Translations under genes and position numbers: made by a program
Notes under the pieces: model-generated
Told to the model about the DNA's origin: nothing
The model's input: the letters and a program-made list of their open reading frames with translations, nothing else
Database searches by the model: none
Assembly (NCBI RefSeq): GCF_011064595.1
Contig: NZ_JAALJI010000015.1
Span: 62,001 to 126,000 of the forward strand
Length of the DNA: 64,000 nt
Direction: 5' to 3'
Source: Paludisphaera soli
Lineage (GTDB): Bacteria; Planctomycetota; Planctomycetia; Isosphaerales; Isosphaeraceae
Part shown: one piece after another, positions 25,425 through 33,714 of the stretch
Layout: every line of letters starts with the position of its first letter
How positions within the stretch are numbered: position 1 is the first letter of the stretch

Positions 25425-25737
25425 TTTACATGCATGCACTTTGCCCGGCAGAATGCGCATGCATGCAGATTTCACATAGGGGGTTGTGAATATGTTGAAA
25501 AGCGGGAGACGCAGACCGCCGGAGGTAAGTCGATCGCGAATTTCCCGGCAATTGCGAGGGCAAATTGTCTTCCCCCTTCCTGGCCCGGTTCCGGAATCAG
25601 CGCCGGGACGGCGTCGGGACCTCGGCCCAAGTACTGCGGAACGCTCGAACATTTTTTTATCTGGTGACGCTTGAACGGCTTGCGTCGCCCCGTTCGAGGC
25701 CGATCGGACATTCGTGTTCCATAGGGGTGCTTTCACG
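25425..25737. other. Lower-GC intergenic region with paired palindromes
   Basis: A 313-bp spacer of lower GC between early and middle genes. Two perfect TGCATGCA palindromes (25431-25438 and 25460-25467) lie just after the nuclease gene; a T-run (TTTTTTTAT) is near 25651. A 60-residue frame from about 25486 is Arg/Pro-rich and not convincing. The spacer may hold the promoter for the next block or a replication origin; neither is shown. Confidence 0.4.
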
Positions 25738-25974
25738 ATGCTCGCGACGAAAGCGGGGGTCAGCGTTCTTGCTTCCAAGCCGCAACGTAGGCGGTGGCGT
25801 CCCGAGGAGATCGACCGTGCGAGGGATCTGAGCATGTTGTCCATGCGGCGGCAGGGCATCCCGCTCTCTGTGATCGCCGAGGTTTTCAACGTCGCCAAGT
25901 CGACCGTCTGCCGGCGGCTCGCGGCGATCCCCGAGGATGCGAGGGCTCACTATGCCGGCCGGGGCTTGGTCTGA
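25738..25974 (+). CDS. Helix-turn-helix regulator, small
   Basis: A 78-aa protein. RRRWRPEEIDRARDLSMLS followed by RQGIPLSVIAEVFNVAKSTV, then CRRLAAIP, is a clear helix-turn-helix (recognition helix around KSTVCRRL) like those in resolvases and sigma region 4. It stands at the head of the rightward middle/late gene block, after the largest early spacer, and so is a candidate late-gene activator. Its stop overlaps the next gene by 23 bp. Confidence 0.65.
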   Translation: MLATKAGVSVLASKPQRRRWRPEEIDRARDLSMLSMRRQGIPLSVIAEVFNVAKSTVCRRLAAIPEDARAHYAGRGLV

Positions 25975-26347
25975 CTGGTCCCCCGACGTCGACGTCGTCA
26001 CGGGGGAGGGATTCATCCCCGTATTCCCGGCCGACTCGTTCGTCCCGGATCGGATCTGCCCGCACATGATCCTGGACCCGAAGACGGGCAGGCCGACGGG
26101 CAGGCTCCGGCCGATGGCCGAGGGCGAGCGGCGGGTCTGCATGGGCTGCCATCAATCGGGGTATGACGACCATCCGGCGATGAAGCCGAATCCGCTCGTC
26201 GATCCGAGGCCGGAACCGGCCGAGGACGACGGCGAGGGGCGGCCCGACGACGAGGTCGGGCCGGCTCCGGCCCCGCCCGAGACGCGAAAGAAGCGGCGGG
26301 CGCGGCTGTTCGACGAGTTGAACCGCGAGGCGGTGCGGGGGCGTTGA
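25952..26347 (+). CDS. Hypothetical prophage protein with Cys/His cluster
   Basis: A 131-aa protein. Residues about 27-70 contain RICPHMILDPKTG and RRVCMGCHQSGYDDH; the Cys/His spacing suggests a zinc-binding knuckle. The tail is acidic, then basic (RKKRRARLFDELNRE). No function is recognised. It overlaps the previous gene by 23 bp and the next start by 1 bp. Confidence 0.55.
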   Translation: MPAGAWSDWSPDVDVVTGEGFIPVFPADSFVPDRICPHMILDPKTGRPTGRLRPMAEGERRVCMGCHQSGYDDHPAMKPNPLVDPRPEPAEDDGEGRPDDEVGPAPAPPETRKKRRARLFDELNREAVRGR

Positions 26348-27084
26348 TGCGAGTTCGATTCGCGGCGGCGGTGCTGTGGTCGGCCCTGGTCGTCGCGGCG
26401 GCTCGCGGCCAGTCGATAGAGGACGGCGGCGAGGTCTGGACCTCGGAGCCGGTCTATCGGGGCGTCCGGGCCAACGCGGCGGTCCCGGCCTGGCTGCACA
26501 TCCTGAACGAGGGGGGCAGCGACGGGGCCGGGCTCTGCGTGGTCGCGTCCAACACGCTCGACGGGCTTTATCAGGGGGTGCCGGAGTTCGCCGAGGGGAA
26601 GGGCTCGAACGTCTGGCGGCTCGCCAAGGAGCGGCCCGGCGGGTACTACCCGGAAAAGCTGGAGGGGCTGTTCCGCGACGCCGGGCTCGAAACGGCGTGG
26701 TTCCAGGCCGAGGGCGACGCGGCCGAGCTGCTCGCGGTGATCGAGCATTACAACCGGCAGGGCATCCCGGTCGGCATCACCTGGAACTTCGGCGAGCATT
26801 ACGGCACGAACATTCACCACATGGTTTCGCTTATCCATCTCGACTCCGAGATGGCTTGCATCGTCGACAACAACTTTCCCGGCGAATACGTCTGGGTCAG
26901 TCGCGACGAGCTGGCGAAACGGATCGTCGACGGGCCGGCGGGCTGGGTCGTCGTGCTGCTCTGGCTCAAGGGTTCGGTGAACGTGCCGGTCCTGGCTGCG
27001 GCGGGCGGGCTCGCCCTCGCGGCCGTTCTGAACGGGGCGGCGGTGTCCGGTGGTCTCCTCGTCTTGCTGAGGCGTCCGCGATGA
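26347..27084 (+). CDS. Papain-like (C39-type) cysteine protease, secreted/membrane
   Basis: A 245-aa protein with a signal peptide (about 1-22, FAAAVLWSALVVAAARGQS). Its domain follows the papain fold: catalytic-Cys region GAGLCVVASNTLDGLYQ, later TNIHHMVSLIHLD with the likely catalytic His, and ACIVDNNFPGEYVWVSRDEL with the Asp/Asn. A C-terminal membrane helix (about 212-238) ends in RRPR. It would act outside the cytoplasmic membrane. It may replace a classical endolysin or modify the envelope; that role is inference. It heads a run of three overlapping membrane-protein genes. Confidence 0.6.
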   Translation: MRVRFAAAVLWSALVVAAARGQSIEDGGEVWTSEPVYRGVRANAAVPAWLHILNEGGSDGAGLCVVASNTLDGLYQGVPEFAEGKGSNVWRLAKERPGGYYPEKLEGLFRDAGLETAWFQAEGDAAELLAVIEHYNRQGIPVGITWNFGEHYGTNIHHMVSLIHLDSEMACIVDNNFPGEYVWVSRDELAKRIVDGPAGWVVVLLWLKGSVNVPVLAAAGGLALAAVLNGAAVSGGLLVLLRRPR

Positions 27085-27803
27085 AGCGGGATCTTCTTTT
27101 CCTGGGGGCTGGTTACATGCTGGGCGCGTTGGCGGCGGTGCTGGCGGTCGTGCTCGCGGGCCAGTCGGCCCCCGAGGTCCCGAACGCGAAAGCCTGGCAC
27201 CTGGTCGAGCTGAACGGCTCGGCGGTGCCCGTTTACGGCTGGCTCCACGGCGAGCGGCTGATCTGGTCGGTCGATGAACAGACGTGGTCGGCGGCCCCGG
27301 TCGACGGCGACCCGGGCGGCCGGGCGATGGGCTGGTATTTCGTGACGATCAACCAAGCCGAGGCGAGGGTCCGGGGCTGGGTCGACGATGCGGGCGGGTT
27401 GGGCTGGCGGTGGGCGGACCAAAAGCGGGCCCTGGCGACTCCTCGGCCGGCGGCGGTCAACCCGGCCGGGGCGATGGCGAACGGCGTCGACGCCGGCAAG
27501 CTCGACGGGCGGACGACGATCCGGGCGAGCGACGAGGCGACGGCGGGCGAGGTCCGGGCGGTCATGCAGGCGGCCAAGCCTCCCGACGCGGCGGCCCCGT
27601 GCAAGCCGGACGGCGGGCCCTCGAAGCCTGCGGCCCCGGACCGCATCAAGCCTCCCGACCTCGTCGGCGGCGGCCTCGGCATTCCCGGCGGTTTCTGGCT
27701 CTGGGCGGGCGTCGCGATCTGCGGCGGCCTCGCGTTCGGCCTCACGGTCGTCTGCGGCCTGCTCCTCCTCGCGTTCCTGCGGCGGAAGGGGGCGGCGGCA
27801 TGA
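27081..27803 (+). CDS. Membrane protein of unknown function
   Basis: A 240-aa protein coupled to its neighbour by an ATGA overlap. It has an N-terminal membrane helix (about 5-27) and a C-terminal one (about 208-234). The external part has a Trp-rich beta domain (AWHLVELNGSAVPVYGWL and LIWSVDEQTW) and a Pro/Ala-rich stalk. With the papain-like gene before and the small membrane gene after, it may form an envelope complex or lysis unit. No family is recognised. Confidence 0.55.
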   Translation: MKRDLLFLGAGYMLGALAAVLAVVLAGQSAPEVPNAKAWHLVELNGSAVPVYGWLHGERLIWSVDEQTWSAAPVDGDPGGRAMGWYFVTINQAEARVRGWVDDAGGLGWRWADQKRALATPRPAAVNPAGAMANGVDAGKLDGRTTIRASDEATAGEVRAVMQAAKPPDAAAPCKPDGGPSKPAAPDRIKPPDLVGGGLGIPGGFWLWAGVAICGGLAFGLTVVCGLLLLAFLRRKGAAA

Positions 27804-28135
27804 CGTGGGAACACTGGATCCTGCTGGGAGCCGCCGTGGCGGTCCTGGCGAGCCTCGGCGGCTGTTTGCTGCTCGTGGGCGTGCTCTGGTTCACGAGGGG
27901 GAAGGCGGGCCCGGCGACGGTCCCGGCTCCTACCACTGAGGGCGGGCGGTCGGCCCCGTCTTCCTCCTCGTCGGACCTCCTCCTCGCGGCCTTCCGAATG
28001 GTCAAGGCTGAGGGCGAGATCGAAGCGGCGCGGGCCTTCGCGGGCGACCTGCGGGCGGCCGAGGCCGAGGCGGCGAGGGCGGGCATGGGCCGGACGCTCT
28101 CCCCAAAAGCGGGCGGCCCTCCGGGGCAGCCGTGA
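27800..28135 (+). CDS. Small single-span membrane protein
   Basis: A 111-aa protein from the ATG overlapping the previous TGA. A membrane helix (about 6-31, ILLGAAVAVLASLGGCLLLV) precedes a Ser-rich linker and a charged helix (AAFRMVKAEGEIEAARAFAG). It could be holin-like or a spanin-type partner of the preceding genes. Function unknown. Confidence 0.5.
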   Translation: MTWEHWILLGAAVAVLASLGGCLLLVGVLWFTRGKAGPATVPAPTTEGGRSAPSSSSSDLLLAAFRMVKAEGEIEAARAFAGDLRAAEAEAARAGMGRTLSPKAGGPPGQP

Positions 28136-28154
28136 AGCGTAGGAAGGTCGCGCG

Positions 28155-28574
28155 ATGGTACTTCCTCCCGGCTCGAAACGAAAAGGGGTCGTCTGCATGA
28201 GATGGGTTCTCGGTCCGAAAATCGACCTCCTCGCCCTGGTCCCTCCCGGCGAGACGCCGGCCGAGGCTCCCGGCCTTCGCGACGTCGAGCCCGAAGCGTT
28301 CTGGGATCCCGACTCTCGCGAGCTGACGGTGACGACCAAGCCTTTCGATCCCGAGGCCGAGGTCTCGCCGATCGTCGCGGCCGTGGTCGTCGTGCCGGAC
28401 GGCTCCGAGTTCCTCGGCGCTTCGGCCGACGAGCTGATCCTCTCGCCGCTCCCGCGCACCACGACTCCGCTCTCGACCGATCCGGCGGGCGGCCAGTCGA
28501 CGCCGGTTCCCCTGCCTGGCTACGACGACTCGATCAACAACGCGGTAGTCCTCCTGTACGGCTACCGCGCCTGA
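28155..28574 (+). CDS. Hypothetical prophage protein
   Basis: A 139-aa acidic protein, ATG after AGGAAGG. A second in-frame ATG at 28197 is less well placed. It is beta-rich (LTVTTKPFDPEAEVSPIVA, VVVVPDGSEFLGAS) and ends in hydrophobic AVVLLYGYRA. It looks like a virion or adhesin-like module. No family is recognised. Confidence 0.5.
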   Translation: MVLPPGSKRKGVVCMRWVLGPKIDLLALVPPGETPAEAPGLRDVEPEAFWDPDSRELTVTTKPFDPEAEVSPIVAAVVVVPDGSEFLGASADELILSPLPRTTTPLSTDPAGGQSTPVPLPGYDDSINNAVVLLYGYRA

Positions 28575-28678
28575 CACAAGCGGGGGGGCGGCCGTTTACG
28601 GTTCGCGTTGGGGGCTTCGCGGCCGTTGGGGCGGCGGCCGTCCCTCCCTTGTTTTCCTCCAGCCATGCGGCGGGCGTC

Positions 28679-29371
28679 ATGGGCGAAACGCGGTCGGACA
28701 AGCTGTTGCGGGCGGTCGGCGATCGGGTCTCGCATCATCGGCGGGTCTCGGAATCGTTCCGGTCTGCGGCCGAGACGATCGGGCCCATCACGAAAGGCAT
28801 GCACGTCTTCTCGCTGACGCGGGGGCAATTCAGCCTCCTCGACTGCATCCTGCACACGCTGGAGCAAATCGGCCCGGCTCATCTGTCGGTCTGGGCGTTC
28901 GCGGTCTCGGATTACGACGTCGGGGCGATTCGCGGCCTCATGGCCCAAAGCGAGCTGCTCTCGGGCCGGCTGATGGTCGACTCTGCCATCGAAAAACGCT
29001 CATACGTCGCGGTCGAGCAATGGCGCGAGCGGTTCGGGGACGACGGGGTCCGGGTCTGCCGGAATCACGCGAAAATGTCGCGGGTCTGGAACGACGATTT
29101 CCGGGTCCTGATCCGGGGCTCGTTCAACCTCAACTACAACCCGCGATTCGAGCAATTCGACTTAACCGAGGGCGGCCCCGAGTTCGACCTCGTCGGGGCG
29201 GTTGAGGATTCGATGCCGGCCCTCTCCCGGGCCTACACGCACGCCGAGGTCGAGGCGGTGTCTCAGACCTCGCAATCCTACGAATTCCGCACGCTGGAGA
29301 TGTTCCAGGGCGTCAAGGCGTTCGGCGAGCCGGTGAAGTTCGCGGGGGGGCTCAAGACGTGGACGAAGTGA
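28679..29371 (+). CDS. Phospholipase D-like (HKD) nuclease/phosphodiesterase
   Basis: A 230-aa protein with one HKD signature: CRNHAKMSRVWNDDFRVLIR followed by GSFNLNYNPR gives His-x-Lys, the spaced Asp and the GSxN of the PLD fold. Upstream strands (HVFSLTRGQFSLLDCIL, LSVWAFAVSDYDV) fit the rest of the domain. Single-motif PLD proteins act as homodimers on DNA or lipids. In a phage middle region a nuclease role seems likely. The gene follows a 100-bp spacer and overlaps the next start by 13 bp. Confidence 0.7.
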   Translation: MGETRSDKLLRAVGDRVSHHRRVSESFRSAAETIGPITKGMHVFSLTRGQFSLLDCILHTLEQIGPAHLSVWAFAVSDYDVGAIRGLMAQSELLSGRLMVDSAIEKRSYVAVEQWRERFGDDGVRVCRNHAKMSRVWNDDFRVLIRGSFNLNYNPRFEQFDLTEGGPEFDLVGAVEDSMPALSRAYTHAEVEAVSQTSQSYEFRTLEMFQGVKAFGEPVKFAGGLKTWTK

Positions 29372-29631
29372 CGGGCCAGGGCGTCGAGGACGAGCGGAAG
29401 CGGGTCAAGGCGTGGCTTGTGGCTCGGGGCGAGCGCGTCGACGTGGCCGAGGCGTACGCGTCGGCGTTCGTCGAGTACCGCGAGGCGGCGGCCAACGTCA
29501 ACGCGAACGGGTCCATCGTCCAGCATCCGAGGACGGGCAACCCGATAACGAATCCATACATCCCGATCCGGGACGCGGCGTTGCAACGGGCTCTCGCCCT
29601 CAACGTCCGGGCCGACGAGCTGTGGAGCTGA
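29359..29631 (+). CDS. P27-small-terminase-like protein
   Basis: A 90-aa protein from GTG 29359. The segment GSIVQHPRTGNPITNPYIPI followed by RDAALQRALAL closely follows a stretch conserved in P27-type small terminase subunits (IVxHPRTGxPxxNPY...IRD). A full P27 protein is encoded about 1 kb downstream, so this may be a partner, a duplicate, or a DNA-recognition accessory. Exact role unknown. Confidence 0.55.
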   Translation: MDEVTGQGVEDERKRVKAWLVARGERVDVAEAYASAFVEYREAAANVNANGSIVQHPRTGNPITNPYIPIRDAALQRALALNVRADELWS

Positions 29632-29635
29632 CGGA

Positions 29636-29980
29636 GTGGACAAGGCCCCGACGTTCAAGACGGGGCCGGACCGCGAGGCGGTGTTCAAGCCGGTCCGCAA
29701 GCGGCCTCCGACTCCCGAGGAGGACAGGGAACATCATCGGTTCCTCTGCCGCGCGGCGTGGAAGCGGTGCCGGCTCCAGAAGCTGAAACGCTCGCCCATG
29801 TGCGAGCGGTGCCGGAAGGCCGGCGACCCTCGCGTCCCGGCGGTCGACGTCCACCACGTCATCGAGGTTCGCGACGCTCCGGGGCTGGCGTACGACCTCG
29901 CGAATCTTGAAAGCCTCTGCAAACGCTGCCACGGTCGCGAGACGCGGACGCGGCAACGGATGGAGTCTCGACGTGGCTGA
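29636..29980 (+). CDS. HNH endonuclease
   Basis: A 114-aa HNH nuclease from GTG 29636. Zinc-binding CERC and CKRC pairs bracket the active site AVDVHHVIEVRDAPG, with LANLESLCKRCH supplying the Asn and last His. HNH nucleases next to terminase genes are common in HK97-type phages and take part in packaging-site cleavage. It overlaps the next gene by 8 bp. Confidence 0.85.
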   Translation: MDKAPTFKTGPDREAVFKPVRKRPPTPEEDREHHRFLCRAAWKRCRLQKLKRSPMCERCRKAGDPRVPAVDVHHVIEVRDAPGLAYDLANLESLCKRCHGRETRTRQRMESRRG

Positions 29981-30401
29981 TCTGCTGCTTTTTCGGCTCG
30001 GCGGCGTGCTCCTGCTCGCCCTTCTCGGCGTGCTGCTGATCCAGGCGGCCTCGGCGGTCGCACTCTGGCGGATCTTCCGTCACGTCGACGCTCACGGCTG
30101 GGTCATCAGGGGTCGGGCGAAGGCGGCGATCTCGATGCTCGGCGAGGTCGAGGACGGGCTCGCCGAGCTGAGGCGGTCCGTCGACGAGCTGAGGCGTTCG
30201 CAGGACGCTCGCGGGCGGTGGATCGACCGGCGGACGCGGTCGGCCCTCGTCGGCTCCGCGAGCATCACGGCGGCCCTCCTGCGGAATCGCCTCGACGAGG
30301 CGGACGGGGTCGAGGCCGAGGAGGGGGGCGACGATGGCGAAGAGGGGGCGGAAGCCGGACCCGCCGAAGTTGAAGATCCTCAAGGCCAACGCGGGGCGTG
30401 A
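29973..30401 (+). CDS. Small membrane protein with coiled coil
   Basis: A 142-aa protein from GTG 29973. An N-terminal membrane helix (about 3-28, LGGVLLLALLGVLLIQAA) precedes a coiled coil (MLGEVEDGLAELRRSVDELR) and an acidic tail. The tail overlaps the terminase start by 68 bp. It could be a holin or lysis regulator by topology, but the position is unusual for one. Function unknown. Confidence 0.5.
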   Translation: MADLLLFRLGGVLLLALLGVLLIQAASAVALWRIFRHVDAHGWVIRGRAKAAISMLGEVEDGLAELRRSVDELRRSQDARGRWIDRRTRSALVGSASITAALLRNRLDEADGVEAEEGGDDGEEGAEAGPAEVEDPQGQRGA

Positions 30402-30855
30402 CGCGGGCCCGTTCGCGGCGGTCCGGCAGGGGGGCGAGCCTCCGAAGCCGGACACGATCGCGGCCGACCCGATCGCCTCGGCGATCTGGGATCGGACGGT
30501 CTCGCTCCTCATGGACCGACGCGTCCTCTCGCCGGCCGACGAGGGCGTCCTAGTCGCCTACTGCTCGGCTTATGCGACGGTGACGCGGGTTCGCGACTTG
30601 ATGCGGGGCCGGGACCTGGTCGTCACGAACTTCAAGACGGGGGCGGTCAAGGCCCATCCGCTGCTCGGGGTCCTGAGCGGGGCCGAGCGGTCGTTGCACT
30701 CGTTCGCGGGGACGCTCGGATTGACTCCTACCGATCGGGGGCGGGTCGAGGTCATCGGCGACGGCGAGGCCGGCTTGTCGAAGCTGGAGCAACTCAATGC
30801 CGCCGCAATCGCGAATCGAAATCGCTTCCTTCGATCCGGTTCGGAACAAGGCTGA
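30334..30855 (+). CDS. terS: Terminase small subunit, P27 family
   Basis: A 173-aa DNA-packaging subunit. The N-terminal signature GRKPDPPKLKILKANAGRD is typical of P27 proteins, followed by a helical core (SAIWDRTVSLLMDRRVLSPA) and the conserved GVLSGAERSLHSFAGTLGLTPTDR block. It should recognise the packaging site and recruit the large subunit encoded next. The gene overlaps the large-terminase start by 59 bp. Confidence 0.9.
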   Translation: MAKRGRKPDPPKLKILKANAGRDAGPFAAVRQGGEPPKPDTIAADPIASAIWDRTVSLLMDRRVLSPADEGVLVAYCSAYATVTRVRDLMRGRDLVVTNFKTGAVKAHPLLGVLSGAERSLHSFAGTLGLTPTDRGRVEVIGDGEAGLSKLEQLNAAAIANRNRFLRSGSEQG

Positions 30856-32461
30856 CGAGCTGGCGCTCCGCTCCGGGTACATCTTCGATCCGGCCTCGGC
30901 CCTCGCGGTCGAGAATTGGATCGAGGCCCTCTGCAAGCTCAAGACGGGCAAGTGGCGGGGGCAGCCGCTCCGGCTGATGCCCTGGCAACAGGATTGGATC
31001 TATCGCCTTTACGGCTGGGTGCACAAGGACACCGGCCTCCGGCGGTTCACGCAAGGCGGCCTCTTCGTCGCCAAGAAGAACGGCAAGAGTCCGCTGATCG
31101 CGGCCCAAAGCCTCTATCACCTGATCGGCGAGGGCGAGGCGGCACCGGAAGTTTATATCAACGCGTGCTCCCGCGATCAGGCGGGCATCATCTACCGCGA
31201 CGCGGCGGCGATGGTCCGGCAGGAGCCGGAGTTGTCGGGCATCATCCAGGCCGTGCCGTCGCAAAAGCGGCTGATCTGCGAGGACAACGACGGAATCCTC
31301 GTCGCGAACTCCTTCGAGAGCGAGAACAAGGACGGCGTACAAGCGTCGTTCACGATCTTCGACGAGCTGCATCGTCAGCCGAATGACGACCTCTGGAACG
31401 TCTTCCAGTACGCGGGCGACAGCCGAGAGCAACCGCTCTTGGTCTTCATCACGACGGCGGGGGCCGATCAAACCACCGTCTGCTACCGGCAGTATCAACG
31501 ATGCCTCGCCCTGGATCGCGGCTCGAATCAGGAATTGCATTTCCTGGGCATCGTGCACGGGCCGACCGATCCGACGCCGGATATCGACGATCCTCGCGTA
31601 TGGCGGATGGCGAATCCGTCGATGGGCGTCACGATCGACGAGGCGAAGTTCGCGGCGCAGCTGGAAGAGGCCAAGGCGGGCGGCCCGGCCCTCCTCGCCA
31701 ACTTCAAGCGGCTCAAGCTGAACATCTGGACGAAGGAGGATGAGAAGTTCGTCGACATGGGGCGATGGCACGCGGCCCCGAAGCGGCGGACGGTCGAGGA
31801 GGTCGAGGAGGCCGGGGACGTCTGGTCGGCCGGGCTCGACATGGCGATCAAAACCGACTTGAACGCTTATGTCAGGGTGGCGGGCAACCTCAAGAAGGGC
31901 GTCGACGTCTGGTGCAAGGTCTGGGTGCCGGAAGCCACGGCCGAGCGGCGGTCCAAGGAGGAGAATCTCCCTTATCTGGAGCTGGCCGAGCGGGGGTTTC
32001 TGGAGCTGGTCCCGGGCGAGGTCATGAATCCCGAAATCGTCCAGGATTTCATCGAAGAGGAACACGACCGATTCAAGCTCAAGTATGTCTTGAGCGACCA
32101 TGTGAATACGGGGGCGATGGCCCCTTACCTGCGTAAGCGGGGCGTCCCGTTCGAGCACCTCAAGCCGGGACACCTGGCCCACACCTTCCCGACGAAGACG
32201 CTCGAAGCCCTGTACCTCCAAGGGCTCTTGCGGCACGGGGACAACCCGATGCTCGCGTATGCGGCGGGCAACGCGGTCGTCGATCGCGACCCGAAGAATG
32301 ACAACGTCTGCCTCGTGAAGGGCAAGAGCACGGGCCGAATCGACCCGATGATCGCCCTCGTTTCGGCCCTCGCCGGGCTGATGCGGGCTATCGGCATCGA
32401 CGGCCAGGGCGGCGACGCATCGAAGCGGCGGCCCTCCTCGATAGACTTCAAATGGGCCTGA
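30797..32461 (+). CDS. terL: Terminase large subunit (HK97-like)
   Basis: A 554-aa packaging motor. The ATPase domain has an adenine-binding MPWQQDWIYRLYG, Walker A FVAKKNGKSPLIA, Walker B TIFDELH and coupling motif FITTAG. The C-terminal RNase H-like nuclease has WSAGLDMAIKTDLNAY and later acidic residues (VLSDHVNTG, GRIDPMIALV). Length and order match Terminase_1-family proteins. It pumps DNA into the prohead through the portal encoded next, whose start overlaps by 10 bp. Confidence 0.95.
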   Translation: MPPQSRIEIASFDPVRNKADELALRSGYIFDPASALAVENWIEALCKLKTGKWRGQPLRLMPWQQDWIYRLYGWVHKDTGLRRFTQGGLFVAKKNGKSPLIAAQSLYHLIGEGEAAPEVYINACSRDQAGIIYRDAAAMVRQEPELSGIIQAVPSQKRLICEDNDGILVANSFESENKDGVQASFTIFDELHRQPNDDLWNVFQYAGDSREQPLLVFITTAGADQTTVCYRQYQRCLALDRGSNQELHFLGIVHGPTDPTPDIDDPRVWRMANPSMGVTIDEAKFAAQLEEAKAGGPALLANFKRLKLNIWTKEDEKFVDMGRWHAAPKRRTVEEVEEAGDVWSAGLDMAIKTDLNAYVRVAGNLKKGVDVWCKVWVPEATAERRSKEENLPYLELAERGFLELVPGEVMNPEIVQDFIEEEHDRFKLKYVLSDHVNTGAMAPYLRKRGVPFEHLKPGHLAHTFPTKTLEALYLQGLLRHGDNPMLAYAAGNAVVDRDPKNDNVCLVKGKSTGRIDPMIALVSALAGLMRAIGIDGQGGDASKRRPSSIDFKWA

Positions 32462-33714
32462 CCATGCGTAAGCTGCCACGACGAGCACTCGCGACGCCGG
32501 CCTCGCTGCTGAGGTCGGGCGGCTCGCCGGTCGGTCGCGATGATTTCCTCGTCTCGATGCGTCGCGAGTTGTACGGCTGGGGCCTCGGCCCCGACGAGGT
32601 CGCGGCCAAGGTGAACGTCTGGGGCATGCTGGGCCTCGCCACGGCCCGGCGGTGCATCGAGGCGATTTCGCGGGACCTGGCGTCGATGCCGCTGAACCTG
32701 GTCCGGGTGCGGGACGACGACACCGAGGAGCACGACCCGACGCATCCGCTCTACTCGCTCTTTCGCTGGTCGCCGGACGGGGGTTTGACGACTCCGATCG
32801 GGTTCCGTACGGCGATGACGGCGAACGCGCTGGCCTGGGGCAACGGGTACGGCGAGATTGCGACGGCGGCGGGGCGGCCTCAAATCCGGCTCCTCGGCTC
32901 GGGCACGACCGACCTCGCCTTTCGCGAGGGGCGGGCGGGCTATCAGACCGAAGCGGGATGGCTGCCGGCCCGGAGCGTACTGCATGTCGCCGGCCTCGGC
33001 TGCGACGGCGTGCGTGGGTTCAACCCGGTTCGGCTCCACGCGCATACGCTGGGGCTGACGGTGACGGCCGAGCGGTTCGGGGCGGCGTTCCTCGCCAACG
33101 GGGCGTTTCCGAGCGGGTACATCACGGCCGACGCGGCGATGGGCGACGACGAGGAGGCTTACATCCGCCTCCGAGAGGCGTTCATTAAGCGGCACGCGGA
33201 AGGGGTGGGCAAGGCCGGGCGAGTCGGCGTGCTGCCGCCGGGCTTCGGGTTCACCCAAGCCTCCGTCGATCCCGAGGTCGCGCAGTTCCTCGAAACCCGC
33301 GAGTTCCAGATCCTGGAAATCTGCCGGATCTTCGGAGTGCCTCCGCATCGCGTAATGCAATACAAGGACATGCATTATTCGACGGTCGAGGCGGTCAAAT
33401 CGGAGTTCGCCCAAACGACGTTGCTCCCCTGGGCCCGGGTCTGGGAGGAGTCCTTGAACCTCCGGCTCCTCGGCCCGGACGACGTCGCGGCGGGCTGGAC
33501 GTTCCGCCACGACTTCACGGGATTCCTGCGGGCCGACACGGCGGGCCGGGCGGTCATGTACCGGACCCTCTTCAATATCGGGGCGATCAGCCCCAACGAG
33601 GTCCGGGCTCAAGAGGGCTACGACCGGCGAGACGGCGGGGACGAGTTCTTTACTCCGTTGGCGATGTCTTCTCGGGCGAAGGCTCCGGCGGCGATCGAGG
33701 GGGGCGGGGCATGA
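32452..33714 (+). CDS. Portal protein, HK97 family
   Basis: A 420-aa portal subunit that forms the dodecameric DNA gate. Conserved stretches are ARRCIEAISRDLASMPLNLV, FRTAMTANALAWGNGYGEI, PARSVLHVAGLGCDG and the FGVPPHRVMQYKDMHYSTVE block near 300. The C-terminus (LFNIGAISPNEVRAQEGYD) is also diagnostic. The preferred start may be the ATG at 32464, as TerL runs through the first four codons. It overlaps the protease start by 4 bp. Confidence 0.93.
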   Translation: MGLTMRKLPRRALATPASLLRSGGSPVGRDDFLVSMRRELYGWGLGPDEVAAKVNVWGMLGLATARRCIEAISRDLASMPLNLVRVRDDDTEEHDPTHPLYSLFRWSPDGGLTTPIGFRTAMTANALAWGNGYGEIATAAGRPQIRLLGSGTTDLAFREGRAGYQTEAGWLPARSVLHVAGLGCDGVRGFNPVRLHAHTLGLTVTAERFGAAFLANGAFPSGYITADAAMGDDEEAYIRLREAFIKRHAEGVGKAGRVGVLPPGFGFTQASVDPEVAQFLETREFQILEICRIFGVPPHRVMQYKDMHYSTVEAVKSEFAQTTLLPWARVWEESLNLRLLGPDDVAAGWTFRHDFTGFLRADTAGRAVMYRTLFNIGAISPNEVRAQEGYDRRDGGDEFFTPLAMSSRAKAPAAIEGGGA

